From positions 248,001 through 312,000 of the forward strand of contig CAVIJT010000001.1 in NCBI GenBank assembly GCA_963643465.1: DNA of 64,000 nucleotides. The letters are read 5' to 3'. The notes below the pieces were generated by a model. That model was given only the letters and a program-made list of their open reading frames with translations. It was not told where the DNA came from and did not search any database. The position numbers and the translations under genes were made by a program. The stretch is from CAG-411 sp963643465. Lineage in GTDB: Bacteria; Bacillota; Clostridia; Lachnospirales; Lachnospiraceae. Positions 18,628 through 28,477 of this stretch are shown here, piece after piece (position 1 is the stretch's first letter; each line of letters starts with the position of its first letter).

Positions 18628-21600
18628 TTAAGACTTAGACAATACCTTTTTTTCTAACGTTTCTTGTAATACCTGATACAGTTTATTGATATCAATCGGT
18701 TTAGACAAGTGTCCATTCATTCCACTTTCAATGGATTTCTTCATATCCTCATCAAAGGCATTGGCTGTCATGGCAATAATTGGAATAGTACGAGAATCTT
18801 CTTTTCCTAATGTACGGATGCGCTTCGTCGCCTCTAATCCATCCATAACAGGCATTCGAATATCCATTAAAATCGCATCATATTGCCCTACTTTAGATTG
18901 TTTAAACATATCTACCGCCTGTTGTCCATCGCAAGCCCGTTCTGTAGTAATTCCAACCATCTCTAAAACGGTCTGAGCAATTTCTGCATTTAAGTCATTA
19001 TCTTCCACTACAAGCAAATGGCAACCTTCAAATTTAATTTCTTCCTCTTCTTTAACAGGTTCTACCTCTACTGCCTCTTTTTCCTGATCCATGGCGATTG
19101 GAAACTGTAAAGTAAAGAAAAATTCAGATCCTTTCCCTTCTTCACTCTTCACATCCAATTTTCCACCCATCAGCTTAACTAAATTACTGCTGATTGCAAG
19201 CCCCAATCCGGTTCCACCAAATCTTCTGGCAGTGTTTGCCTCTGCTTGCTCAAAGGCAGTAAAAATTCTTTCTAAATTATTTTCATTAATGCCAATTCCT
19301 GTATCCTGCACACTAAATCGAATGGTTGCTGCATCGTCTTCCTGCATAATCTGCTTCACAGAAATGGTAATAGTTCCATGCTCTGGCGTAAATTTCAAAG
19401 CATTTCCAATTATGTTTATTAACACTTGATTGAGTCTAAGTTCATCACCGATTAAAAGCATATCCGCATAGGCGCAATCCACTGCTAAATTAATGTCTTT
19501 TGCTTCCGCCTGTGGTGACATTAAAACAACAATCTCACTGACCAGCTTTTCCAATCGGAATGCCTCTTGACATACACTCATACTACCACTTTCAATTCGC
19601 GACATATCCAAAATATCATTAATGAGAGAAAGCAAATACTGGGTGGATGTACTGATTTTATCCAAACACTCCGCTACCTTTTTGTCATCTCCCACTACAC
19701 TCTGCGCAATACTTGTCATACCCACAATAGCATTCATCGGTGTCCGAATCTCATGAGACATACGAGATAAAAATTCCGTCTTTGCTTTACTTGCTATATC
19801 TGCATTTGCTTTGGTAATATGGGTAGAAATAATCTTAGAAACCTCTTTTAATTTGGTTTTCATATCTCTTGGCCATACAAACAATGGATCGGAATGTTCA
19901 AAAACAACAGCTCCTTTAAATTCACCCTCCTCGTAAATGGCACTATACAACTGATTACGTTCTCTTGGCTCATTTTCTTCTAATTTTACAGCATCGGTAA
20001 ATTCTTTTCTCCATTCATCTTCCATCACAAATAAGCCTTCTGTATCAAAGCAAGATTTCCAATGCTCTAATTCTTCCTCTGAAATATTATATTTACAAAT
20101 AGAATCATGATATTCTTTTTTTGCCACCCACTCATAAGTAACAATATTACTCAAAAAGTTCGCATCTGTTTCAATAATACTAATCTTATTTAGAGAAATT
20201 TGTCGTCCTATCTTTCCAAGAAGTAAATTGATAGCACTTCGAATATCTTTTGTCTGCTCCAAAATAGAAAATGCAAACGCCACAATATCCTTGTTATCTT
20301 TCTCTGAGTGTACCTCGTCCACTGCAAGATCTTCTACATTTTCCATGTACATGGTACCCTTCATTTCCTGCACTGCTTTTGAGTTTAAAGTATAACAAAC
20401 GGCATCACTCTTTCCATGGTTCTTCACGTAGGCAAGCATACTGTCTGCACATTGGAACAAGGTCTGATAATCTTGGCTAATTTCCGTAGATACCATTCCC
20501 ACACTACATGAAATCTTAATATTTTCGTCCTCACCAGCATAGAGGTTACAAATCTTTTGATAAATTCGTTTGCCATATACATCGGTTCGTCCTTGCTCCG
20601 TGTTCTTCATTAAAATCAAAAATTCATCTCCACCGTAACGAACTGAAATATCATTTTGTCTTGTTGCCGCCTTAATAACTTCCGCAACCTCTTCCAATAT
20701 GGCATCTCCAAATGTGTATCCATAGGTATCATTAATTGCTTGAAAATTATCTAAATCAATAAGCAAAAAGGAACCAATTTCAGATTCACTCTTTTCCTCT
20801 AAATACTCACGAATGAGCTTTTCTCCTACGTTTCTTGTATACAACTTCGTCAAGCGATCTCGCTGTACTACATCCAAGGCTTCTTTCTCTTTCTGCTTTT
20901 TCTCTGTAATATTGGTTTTCTTTCCAATTACCTTTACAAGCATACCATGTTCATATATAGGAGTACCTTCCATAGATACCCAGATATGCTTTTCTCTGCC
21001 TTGGTCCATATATTTTTCCCGCACTTCAATCCCTTCGGAGATATTGCCTGATAGAAATTTTTCATAACAAGAAATATTTTCTTTATCGCAAATTTTTCCT
21101 TTCAGCAATTTCCTTTTGTAAGAAGCAGTGCGAATTGGCTTTGATTTTGGCACAGAACTATCAACAAAAGAACCATATGACACATATTCATCATTTACCA
21201 AATCATATTCAAAAATCACATCAGAAGAACTGTCTAGGGCAATCTTATAACGCTCCTTCTCATGCTCTAAATCAGTCTCTAACTGCTTGGAATGCGTAAT
21301 ATCTGCAAAAATAAGCTGGATAACTTCTTCTTTATTATCATTGACTAATTTTAATGCGTTTACATGTAGCCATCTAAGTTGTCCAAAATAATTGATATAG
21401 CGGTGTTCATATTCCTTAATCTCATCGCCAGCCTGTAATTGTTCTAATTGTTCTTTTACAAAAGGCCAATCCTCCACAAACACAAATCTTTCTAAACTTT
21501 TTCCGTAAGTTTTTTCATACCATTCTCTTGTACAGCCATAGATTTGAAAGGTTGCTTCGTTAGCCCATATCATACGCAAAGCACTATCATCCATCACACA

Positions 21601-22167
21601 CTGTACCAAACCTGTTTGCATTTTACTGTACAGTGTTTGCAAAAAGTTATTTTGAGTCCCCAAATCTTCTAATTTTTTTGCTGCACTATACTGTTCTGAG
21701 ATAATATAGAGAAGAAATCCCAGTTCTCGCAAACTACTTTCTGATAACGCCTCTTCTTTCTCAATAATGATTACACCTTTTACCTCTTTCTCCCGTTCCA
21801 TGGTATACCGATAAAAAATTCTTCCTTGTGGTCCTTCCCCCTCCTGCAAATTTAAAACAGCGTGTAAATAATCCTCATCTGTAACTTGAGACAACAGGTT
21901 ATTTGTCTCACCATTTTTTTGAACTGCAAGAACAGACTTTCCCACTTTTTTATGGAAAAAGCCTGTTTCCTGCTGCCCCTGTCCAGACCACTCATAACGT
22001 TTTTCAAAGCTGTCCTGGTATCTATGATAATCAAATAACGCAATGCGCAGGCAGTGAAAGGTTTCACCTGTAAGATTAATTGCCTGCTGTATTCCATTCC
22101 CATCATGATTTTCTTTTAATTTCTCAATGATGCTTATTAATACATTGTTCTCTTTTTCCATCTTCAT
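18628..22167 (-). CDS. PAS-GGDEF-HisKA-HATPase-REC hybrid sensor kinase
   Basis: A 1179-residue soluble signalling protein with no membrane segment seen. In order: a GAF-like region (about 10-160), PAS (180-295), a second PAS-like region (305-425), GGDEF (435-592), another GAF-like region (630-785), HisKA with SHEIRTP and His at 805, HATPase with N-box and GTGLGLAI (to about 1020), and a receiver with Asp at 1102. The GGDEF motif (512-516) is intact and the inhibitory RxxD site (503-506) stands exactly five residues before it, so it looks competent to make cyclic-di-GMP. A cyclase in the middle of a hybrid kinase, not at its end, is unusual. GAAGG lies ten bases before the ATG. Confidence 0.92.
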   Translation of the reverse strand: MKMEKENNVLISIIEKLKENHDGNGIQQAINLTGETFHCLRIALFDYHRYQDSFEKRYEWSGQGQQETGFFHKKVGKSVLAVQKNGETNNLLSQVTDEDYLHAVLNLQEGEGPQGRIFYRYTMEREKEVKGVIIIEKEEALSESSLRELGFLLYIISEQYSAAKKLEDLGTQNNFLQTLYSKMQTGLVQCVMDDSALRMIWANEATFQIYGCTREWYEKTYGKSLERFVFVEDWPFVKEQLEQLQAGDEIKEYEHRYINYFGQLRWLHVNALKLVNDNKEEVIQLIFADITHSKQLETDLEHEKERYKIALDSSSDVIFEYDLVNDEYVSYGSFVDSSVPKSKPIRTASYKRKLLKGKICDKENISCYEKFLSGNISEGIEVREKYMDQGREKHIWVSMEGTPIYEHGMLVKVIGKKTNITEKKQKEKEALDVVQRDRLTKLYTRNVGEKLIREYLEEKSESEIGSFLLIDLDNFQAINDTYGYTFGDAILEEVAEVIKAATRQNDISVRYGGDEFLILMKNTEQGRTDVYGKRIYQKICNLYAGEDENIKISCSVGMVSTEISQDYQTLFQCADSMLAYVKNHGKSDAVCYTLNSKAVQEMKGTMYMENVEDLAVDEVHSEKDNKDIVAFAFSILEQTKDIRSAINLLLGKIGRQISLNKISIIETDANFLSNIVTYEWVAKKEYHDSICKYNISEEELEHWKSCFDTEGLFVMEDEWRKEFTDAVKLEENEPRERNQLYSAIYEEGEFKGAVVFEHSDPLFVWPRDMKTKLKEVSKIISTHITKANADIASKAKTEFLSRMSHEIRTPMNAIVGMTSIAQSVVGDDKKVAECLDKISTSTQYLLSLINDILDMSRIESGSMSVCQEAFRLEKLVSEIVVLMSPQAEAKDINLAVDCAYADMLLIGDELRLNQVLINIIGNALKFTPEHGTITISVKQIMQEDDAATIRFSVQDTGIGINENNLERIFTAFEQAEANTARRFGGTGLGLAISSNLVKLMGGKLDVKSEEGKGSEFFFTLQFPIAMDQEKEAVEVEPVKEEEEIKFEGCHLLVVEDNDLNAEIAQTVLEMVGITTERACDGQQAVDMFKQSKVGQYDAILMDIRMPVMDGLEATKRIRTLGKEDSRTIPIIAMTANAFDEDMKKSIESGMNGHLSKPIDINKLYQVLQETLEKKVLSKS

Positions 22168-22203
22168 CGTCTACCAACCTTCGCTCTGTAACCTATTTAT
22201 CAG

Positions 22204-24162
22204 TTATGCAGAAATTATTTCCTCTTCCTGCTTACGCTGATTTTTCACCATAATGTTCACTGTGATTCCTAATCCGATAACTCCCCAGAATACTGGTGCA
22301 ACTGTAATACTAGAATCATTTGTAAGTCCTGCAATCATATAACCAATCGTACCCACAAAAACAGCTACTCCAACCTGCGCAAGATAGGAATCACCAATCT
22401 TTTTACTATATAACCGAATACTCTGTACCAAATACATTCCATAAAATACCAACAATGCCAATAAACTTAGTACACCTGTTTGTACTCCTACCTGTAAATA
22501 CCAACAATGTGGTTTTGAAATCAACTGATCTCCATATCCATTGTTGTTGAAACTTACATAATCATGTTGTGGGAACACAATAGAAAATGTATCTGCACCA
22601 GAACCTAAGATAAGGTATTTTTTAAGAAGCGGTATGGTTCTTGCCCAAATAAATCCACGCTTACTTGCCAAATCCTCATATCCATCAAATAATGCAGTCT
22701 CTGCCTTTTCAATATAAGTTTCTCTTCCATAATAGTTATAGTATACATAACCAGTATCTTTTTTTACAAAATTCCATGCAGTTACCTTATCTGGCTCTGT
22801 GGTACTTGCAATCTCTATGGTAAATCCATTGATACCCAAGTTTTGATAAAATGCAAACGTACGCAAATTATCATCATCCACACGGTATTTTCCTTCTGCT
22901 TCAGAAAGATATAATGGACACTCTGTACCATCCTCCTTTACGATATGGAAGGCATTATAGCTAGTGGTAACACCATCTTCTGCAATTGTAGTATCTACAG
23001 ATACGGTATATTTTTCATCATTATAAATTACGTCAATGCTGTCTTGTCCCACTACAATATCTTTCAAAGGTGCTTCCGGAGTCGGATCAATCTTAAATGC
23101 CTCCACAATACTTGTAGAGAAAATGTGATTATTTGCTGTATCCACTCCAATAAACAATACAACTACCCCTAAAATAATCGGCACTACAACAAACCATTTT
23201 TTTATTACTTGTTTTCGCAACAAGAATAAAATAACTATTGCTACTGCTACAAGGGAAACAATACCAGCCTTAAACTGTGCAGCAAACATACTGATTAACA
23301 ACGTAACTGTCACAGAAAGATAAAGCACTCGCTCTGCCATACCTTTTGCAAACACTGTCAACACAGTAAACATAGGAATGAGCAAAGTACAATATACACC
23401 CACATAGTTTGGATTGTACAAGGTGACATATGCTCTTCCCAAATCAAACGAGAAGGACAATGTCTCTGCTGCCACATCTGCAGATGCAATCAAAAACTTA
23501 CCAAAGCTGGTTCGAAACAAGTCAAGTTTTAAGCCCTGGAATGTTCCAATTAAGCCGATAATCAATGCGCCTACTGCCAACACGTTAATGACAACTCGAA
23601 CATCTTTTGCAGATCTTACATACATATACACAAAATATACAAGTACCACATAACCTAACAGACACCATACACTCTCAAACTGTTCAAAAATACCTCTAAA
23701 TCCAAATCCACTATGTTTAGATACTAAAGTAGATAACAAACTGAGAATTCCATATAAAAACAAAGGAATAAAAATTGCCTGCATACGAAAACTTTCTTTA
23801 AAACTTCTGTGCTTTATTATATACTTGTTTCCTATGGTACAAACAAGACACGCTACCATTATAATCAATGCCCAAGTAAATGCACCTTGCTTATAATACA
23901 AAAACACATCCACCGCACTTGTACTTTGAGAAAACCAGTCAAACTCAGCAAGTTTTGGATCATATATTACTGCTTTTGTTATTAGCGGAATTACTGCCAA
24001 TATAAAACCAATGACAAGCAAAAAGTAATTTTCTTTGTCATTTTCATAGCCTCCATTGTAATTTACTTTTTTCTTTCCATTAGCCGTTCCACTAAATCGA
24101 CTTCCATTATTACTGGAAGTATTTGTACCGGAAAAACGACTTTTTGTCTGTTGCTCTGCCAT
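22204..24162 (-). CDS. O-antigen ligase/Wzy-like polytopic membrane protein
   Basis: About 652 residues. A polar N-terminus rich in Ser, Asn and Gly (about 1-45) precedes roughly ten to twelve hydrophobic helices. A large outside domain (about 340-530, with many Asp/Glu/Thr) lies before the last helices, and the ligase-type signature region LGSGADTFSIVFP followed by KPHCWYLQVGVQTG matches the 'PHN..L.....G' pattern of Wzy_C proteins. Such enzymes polymerise or transfer lipid-linked glycans outside the membrane. The start ATG has AGGAG eight bases upstream; an upstream in-frame GTG is less likely. No other polysaccharide gene is adjacent, so the glycan is unknown. Confidence 0.8.
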   Translation of the reverse strand: MAEQQTKSRFSGTNTSSNNGSRFSGTANGKKKVNYNGGYENDKENYFLLVIGFILAVIPLITKAVIYDPKLAEFDWFSQSTSAVDVFLYYKQGAFTWALIIMVACLVCTIGNKYIIKHRSFKESFRMQAIFIPLFLYGILSLLSTLVSKHSGFGFRGIFEQFESVWCLLGYVVLVYFVYMYVRSAKDVRVVINVLAVGALIIGLIGTFQGLKLDLFRTSFGKFLIASADVAAETLSFSFDLGRAYVTLYNPNYVGVYCTLLIPMFTVLTVFAKGMAERVLYLSVTVTLLISMFAAQFKAGIVSLVAVAIVILFLLRKQVIKKWFVVVPIILGVVVLFIGVDTANNHIFSTSIVEAFKIDPTPEAPLKDIVVGQDSIDVIYNDEKYTVSVDTTIAEDGVTTSYNAFHIVKEDGTECPLYLSEAEGKYRVDDDNLRTFAFYQNLGINGFTIEIASTTEPDKVTAWNFVKKDTGYVYYNYYGRETYIEKAETALFDGYEDLASKRGFIWARTIPLLKKYLILGSGADTFSIVFPQHDYVSFNNNGYGDQLISKPHCWYLQVGVQTGVLSLLALLVFYGMYLVQSIRLYSKKIGDSYLAQVGVAVFVGTIGYMIAGLTNDSSITVAPVFWGVIGLGITVNIMVKNQRKQEEEIISA

Positions 24163-24275
24163 GTTCACTTCTCCTTTTATTGTTTATTTGCGACCACTGC
24201 TTTTCATAACACAGTCACTTTGGCATACTTAAGAATCATTGTAACACAAATTTGTGTTTTTTCCTATACTTCTAT

Positions 24276-24303
24276 AAAAAAAAGAACGCATTCCGCGCTC
24301 TTT
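24276..24303 (-). terminator. terminator of the nitrilase-family gene
   Basis: On the minus strand the arms AAAGAGCGC and GCGTTCTTT (24281-24303) make a nine-pair stem with a GGAAT loop. A run of T residues follows. It starts two bases after the stop codon. Confidence 0.85.
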
Positions 24304-24304
24304 C

Positions 24305-25141
24305 TTAGTATAAATCTTTTCTTCGATTGGAAATACATGGTATCTGTTGACGAATATCATCTTGCTTATCTAAATCAATCTCTGCATACAATATAGTCTC
24401 TCCCACTCCAGCCTCTGTAAGCACAGTTCCCCATGGATCAATTGCCATACTATGCCCATATGCTTCAAACGCAGGCTTTTTACCTGTTTGGTTAGGCGCC
24501 AAAATATATACTTGATTTTCAATAGCACGGGCACGTAACAATGGCTCCCAATGATACTTCCCTGTAGAACTGGTAAAACTTGCAGGCGTAATAATCACTT
24601 GCGCTCCCAGCTCTATCATTATTCGAAACATTTCCGGAAAACGAATGTCATAACAGATGGCAAATCCCAGCTTTCCAAGAGCAGTATCCACAACTACAAT
24701 ATCCTCTCCCGCTTTTACTTTCTGCGATTCCCTACATGCCGTTCCATCCTCTAAATCCACATCAAAGGTATGTAATTTACTATATTTTGCTAATATGTTT
24801 CCATCTGGCCCCCATAAAACACCAGTATTTCTATATCTTTCCTCCCCCTGAATTTTCTCATACAAACTACCGCAATGAAGAAACATTCCATGTTCCTTTG
24901 CTTTCTTCTGAAACACTTCCATGGTTCTTTTTCCTGCAAGCTCTGCCATTTGTTCTGCTGCATTTCCAACTGCCTGCATATTCATTTGCTCTGGAAAACA
25001 AACCAAATCTACTCCTTTGGCTGCTGCTTTTTCAATGGCATCTTCTGCATGTTTTAAATTTGCCTCTAAATTGGCACCAGTATCCATCTGCACCAATGCA
25101 GCTAACCAATGCCTTTTTTTATTTAAATCATTCGCCACCAT
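24305..25141 (-). CDS. carbon-nitrogen hydrolase (nitrilase superfamily)
   Basis: A 278-residue amidase of the Nit/omega-amidase group. The catalytic triad is visible: Glu in VCFPEQMN, Lys in YSKLHTFDVDL and Cys in AICYDIRFPEMFR. The region ITPASFTSSTGKYHWEPLLRARAIENQVYILAPNQTG is typical of Nit1/Nit2 enzymes, which hydrolyse deaminated glutathione or alpha-keto amides. The start MVANDLNK has AAAGGGG just upstream; eight more residues in frame are not needed. It is cytoplasmic. The exact substrate cannot be set from sequence. Confidence 0.9.
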   Translation of the reverse strand: MVANDLNKKRHWLAALVQMDTGANLEANLKHAEDAIEKAAAKGVDLVCFPEQMNMQAVGNAAEQMAELAGKRTMEVFQKKAKEHGMFLHCGSLYEKIQGEERYRNTGVLWGPDGNILAKYSKLHTFDVDLEDGTACRESQKVKAGEDIVVVDTALGKLGFAICYDIRFPEMFRIMIELGAQVIITPASFTSSTGKYHWEPLLRARAIENQVYILAPNQTGKKPAFEAYGHSMAIDPWGTVLTEAGVGETILYAEIDLDKQDDIRQQIPCISNRRKDLY

Positions 25142-25164
25142 ATTTCTATCCCCTTTATAAAACA

Positions 25165-25335
25165 ACTATGTTAAGAACAAAGCGCACAAACACGCTCCGC
25201 GACGTTACACTTTCCCAATGTGCTTGCGCGCTTTGCCGCGCCGAATTTGGTACACAGTACATTTTCCATACCAATTCGTGTGCATCCTGCCCAGAGGGCT
25301 TTTATCTTATAGGACGCATTTTCCTATAAGATAAA
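25165..25335. repeat. structured, GC-richer intergenic segment with three inverted repeats
   Basis: Between accA and the nitrilase gene lie three hairpins in a row. AAAGCGCACAAACAC pairs with GTGCTTGCGCGCTTT (13 of 15). GAATTTGGTA pairs with TACCAATTC, with one bulged base. TTTATCTTATAGGA (25301-25314) pairs perfectly with TCCTATAAGATAAA (25322-25335). Base composition is visibly richer in CG steps than the neighbours. No reading frame in it looks real. Confidence 0.7.
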
Positions 25336-25371
25336 GCAAAACGCGTTTCCGATTAAAACTTTCGGAAACGC
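25336..25371 (-). terminator. terminator of the fatty-acid operon
   Basis: Ten-base arms GCGTTTCCGA (25343-25352) and TCGGAAACGC (25362-25371) enclose the accA stop codon in the loop. On the minus strand the stem is followed by GTTTTGCTTT. The 5' arm therefore lies inside the last accA codons. Confidence 0.75.
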
Positions 25372-26201
25372 TCATATCTTTCATTCACAATTTGTTCTGC
25401 CGTCATTCCACCATATTTCTTTAGGAATTTCAAAATGCCTTCCCGCATCTTTTCACATACATCCTGACAATTTTCATTTGTGACTGCTTTTTCTTCTTCT
25501 ATTACTTGTTCTACAATACCTAATTTGTATAGTTCACTTGCAGTAATCTTCATAGTATCTGCGGCTTCTGCAGCACGTTTGCTATCTTTCCACAAAATGC
25601 TGGCAAATCCTTCTGGAGATAACACGGAATAGGTTGCATTTTCAAGCATCCATACTTCATTTGCAACTCCAAGTGCTAAAGCTCCACCGCTTCCACCTTC
25701 TCCTATAACAATAGAAAGAATAGGCACTGTAAGTCCTGCCATCTCATACAAGTTTCTGGCTATTGCCTCACCCTGTCCACGCTCTTCTGCTTCCATTCCA
25801 CAGAAAGCTCCCGGTGTATCAATAAAGCAAATGATTGGACGATGAAATTTCTCCGCCTGACGCATCATTCGAAGTGCTTTTCGATATCCTTCCGGATAAG
25901 GCATACCAAAGTTTCTTTTCTCGTTTTCTTTTAAGTTTCTTCCCTTTTGCTGTCCAATTACGGTAACGAACTGTCCTTCAATGGAGGCAATTCCACTTAC
26001 AATTGCTCCATCATCGCGATACAAACGATCTCCATGAAGTTTCATAAACTGGTCAAATACACCGTTGATATAATCCTGTGTATATGCACGATTGCTGCTT
26101 CTTGCAATTTGTACTCTATCCCAAGCACTTAAGTTTTCCTTTGGTGCCTCTTCCATATCCAGCTCGTCCATATTCACCATTTCCAATTCTAATTCATCCA
26201 T
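25353..26201 (-). CDS. accA: acetyl-CoA carboxylase carboxyltransferase, alpha subunit
   Basis: A 282-residue subunit that pairs with AccD to move CO2 from biotin to acetyl-CoA, making malonyl-CoA. Crotonase-fold landmarks are HGDRLYRDDGAIVSGIA, FIDTPGAFCGMEAEERGQGEAIA and the oxyanion-hole segment GEGGSGGALALG. The acidic N-terminus (several Met/Glu/Asp) makes the start a little uncertain: AGGAAAGG lies about 12 bases before the chosen ATG, and in-frame ATGs follow at residues 8 and 11. It is the last gene of the operon and ends in its terminator. Confidence 0.95.
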   Translation of the reverse strand: MDELELEMVNMDELDMEEAPKENLSAWDRVQIARSSNRAYTQDYINGVFDQFMKLHGDRLYRDDGAIVSGIASIEGQFVTVIGQQKGRNLKENEKRNFGMPYPEGYRKALRMMRQAEKFHRPIICFIDTPGAFCGMEAEERGQGEAIARNLYEMAGLTVPILSIVIGEGGSGGALALGVANEVWMLENATYSVLSPEGFASILWKDSKRAAEAADTMKITASELYKLGIVEQVIEEEKAVTNENCQDVCEKMREGILKFLKKYGGMTAEQIVNERYERFRKF

Positions 26202-26253
26202 GTTCTGTCCAAACCTTTCCTATTGCATCTGTTTTTAGTGAAACCTTACACTT

Positions 26254-27099
26254 CTACTTTTTTGCACCTGCACTGCGCAATAAAAAGTGTAACACTTTTT
26301 TCATTTTCTTTCTTGATACAATCTTATCAATCATTCCATGCTCCAGCAAAAATTCAGCACTTTGAAATCCTTCTGGCAATTTCTGATGAATGGTCTGCTC
26401 AATCACTCGTGGTCCAGCAAATCCAATCAAAGCCTTAGGCTCTGCCAAAATCACATCCCCAAGCATAGCAAAACTTGCCGTTACGCCTCCTGTAGTAGGA
26501 TCCGTTAGCACAGATACATAAAACAAACCAGCCTCATCATGACGTTTTAATGCCTGAGAGGTTTTAGCCATCTGCATTAAAGACATCATTCCTTCCTGCA
26601 TTCTCGCTCCTCCAGAACAACAGAATAAAATAACTGGTAATTTCTGTTCTGTAGCACGCTCTACCATACGTGTGATTTTTTCACCTACGATCATGCCCAT
26701 ACTTCCCATCATGAAATTTGATGACATAACACCAATGGCAGTCTCTAATCCTCCAATAGTTCCCTTTCCAGTTACTACAGCTTCAGAAAGACCAGTATTT
26801 TGCTGCATAGTGGCAACTTTTTTCTCATATCCTGGAAATTCTAACGGATTTTGTGTTGCCAAATCCGTATCCCATTCTTCAAAACTTCCTTGATCTAAAA
26901 TCATGCCAAGACGCTCCATTGGAGCAATTCGAAAGTAATGTCCACAACTTGGGCAAATGTGATTATGTTCAATCACATCTTCGGTATATACAATGCGATT
27001 ACATGCCTCACATTTTTGAAACAATCCTTCCACCAACTGTTGACGATGGTAATTTTCCATCATTTTTTTTGATTGTTTCTCCTGTTTACGAAATAACAT
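26254..27099 (-). CDS. accD: acetyl-CoA carboxylase carboxyltransferase, beta subunit
   Basis: A 281-residue partner of AccA. An N-terminal zinc ribbon CEACNRIVYTEDV...CPSCGHYF (about residues 32-55) precedes the crotonase-fold carboxyltransferase domain with GGARMQEGMMSLMQMAKT and LTDPTTGGVTASFAMLGD. AGGAG lies nine bases before the ATG. It starts 12 bases after accC and ends 52 bases before accA, so all belong to one transcript. Confidence 0.95.
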   Translation of the reverse strand: MLFRKQEKQSKKMMENYHRQQLVEGLFQKCEACNRIVYTEDVIEHNHICPSCGHYFRIAPMERLGMILDQGSFEEWDTDLATQNPLEFPGYEKKVATMQQNTGLSEAVVTGKGTIGGLETAIGVMSSNFMMGSMGMIVGEKITRMVERATEQKLPVILFCCSGGARMQEGMMSLMQMAKTSQALKRHDEAGLFYVSVLTDPTTGGVTASFAMLGDVILAEPKALIGFAGPRVIEQTIHQKLPEGFQSAEFLLEHGMIDKIVSRKKMKKVLHFLLRSAGAKK

Positions 27100-27111
27100 A
27101 TCTATTCACTC

Positions 27112-28461
27112 CTAACTGAAGTATGTCTGGTTAATCCACTCTACATCCCCGTTTTTAAATGCCTCTTCTCCAGTGAGTTTATATTGGAATTCCAAATTTG
27201 TCTTAACTCCTTCAATTACAAATTCGCTTAATGCACTGCGTAATTTTTGAATGGCTACCTCACGGGTTTCTCCATGCACAATCAATTTTGCAATCATAGA
27301 ATCATAACAAGACGGTATCTTATAGCCTTGATAAATAGCCGAATCTATACGAATTCCATTTCCTCCCGGCAAATGTAAACTTTCAATCACTCCCGGACAA
27401 GGGGTAAAATTATTTTCCGGACTCTCTGCATTAATACGACATTCAATGGAATGACCGGAAATTTTTATATCATCCTGTGTATAGCGTAAAGATTTTCCAT
27501 CTGCAATTCGAATCATTTCTTTCACTAAATCCACACCTGTAACTTCTTCTGTGACCGGATGCTCTACCTGAATACGAGTATTCATTTCCATAAAATAGAA
27601 TTTATCGTCTTTATCTAATAAAAACTCAATAGTTCCAGCAGAATAATATTCTGCCGCCTTTGCTGCTTTCACCGCAGTCTCTCCTAATTTTTTACGAAGT
27701 TCTGGAGATACTGCTACAGAAGGAGTCTCTTCAATTACTTTCTGATGCTTTCTCTGTATGGAACAATCACGTTCACCTAAATGAATCACATTTCCCTGTT
27801 GATCTGCTAAAATCTGCACTTCGATGTGTCTACAATTTGCAAGGTATTTTTCTAAATACATATTTCGGTCCGCAAAAGCATTTTCTGATTCTTTCTGTGC
27901 TGTGGTAAACAAATCTACAAATTGTTCTGGATTTTCCACAATTCGCATTCCTTTTCCACCACCACCAGAAACCGCTTTAATAATAACCGGATATCCCATA
28001 GCATCCGCTTCTTTCTTTGCTTCCCAAGCATCTACATACGGAATATCTCCTCCCGGAATAACCGGAACACCAGCTTCTTTCATCACTCTTCTGGCCTCTG
28101 ATTTATTCCCCATCTTTTCCATACTTTCCATACTTGGACCGATAAATGTGAATTTACATTCTTGACACATCTTTACGAATTTGCTATTTTCAGACAAAAA
28201 TCCAAATCCTGGATGAATCGCATCCACATCTGCAGCAATAGCCGCACTCAGAATTCTCTCCATATTCAGATAGCTGTCCTTTAACTTGTAGGAACCAATG
28301 CAAATGCACTCATCCGCTAACTGCGCATGTAATGCATCTTTGTCAATATCGGAACAAATAGCCACACTGGTAATTCCCATCTCTCTACATGCGCGAATAA
28401 TACGAACCGCAATCTCCCCACGGTTTGCTATTAATACTCTTTTTATTCCATTTGTTCTCAC
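27112..28461 (-). CDS. accC: acetyl-CoA carboxylase, biotin carboxylase subunit
   Basis: A 449-residue ATP-grasp enzyme that carboxylates biotin on AccB. The N-terminus KRVLIANRGEIAVRIIRACREMGI is diagnostic. The glycine-rich ATP lid KAVSGGGGKGMRIV, the active-site stretch EMNTRIQVEHPVTE and the biotin-carboxylase C-domain are all present. The start is a GTG with AGAGG eight bases upstream. It sits 16 bases after fabZ. Confidence 0.96.
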   Translation of the reverse strand: MRTNGIKRVLIANRGEIAVRIIRACREMGITSVAICSDIDKDALHAQLADECICIGSYKLKDSYLNMERILSAAIAADVDAIHPGFGFLSENSKFVKMCQECKFTFIGPSMESMEKMGNKSEARRVMKEAGVPVIPGGDIPYVDAWEAKKEADAMGYPVIIKAVSGGGGKGMRIVENPEQFVDLFTTAQKESENAFADRNMYLEKYLANCRHIEVQILADQQGNVIHLGERDCSIQRKHQKVIEETPSVAVSPELRKKLGETAVKAAKAAEYYSAGTIEFLLDKDDKFYFMEMNTRIQVEHPVTEEVTGVDLVKEMIRIADGKSLRYTQDDIKISGHSIECRINAESPENNFTPCPGVIESLHLPGGNGIRIDSAIYQGYKIPSCYDSMIAKLIVHGETREVAIQKLRSALSEFVIEGVKTNLEFQYKLTGEEAFKNGDVEWINQTYFS

Positions 28462-28477
28462 TCGCTCATCCTCTTTC

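Noticed and set aside
24736..25329. A 197-codon plus-strand frame opposite the nitrilase gene
   Set aside because: It is mostly antisense to a clear gene, has no ribosome site, and its residues look like low-complexity reverse reading; the extension into the hairpin region adds nothing.
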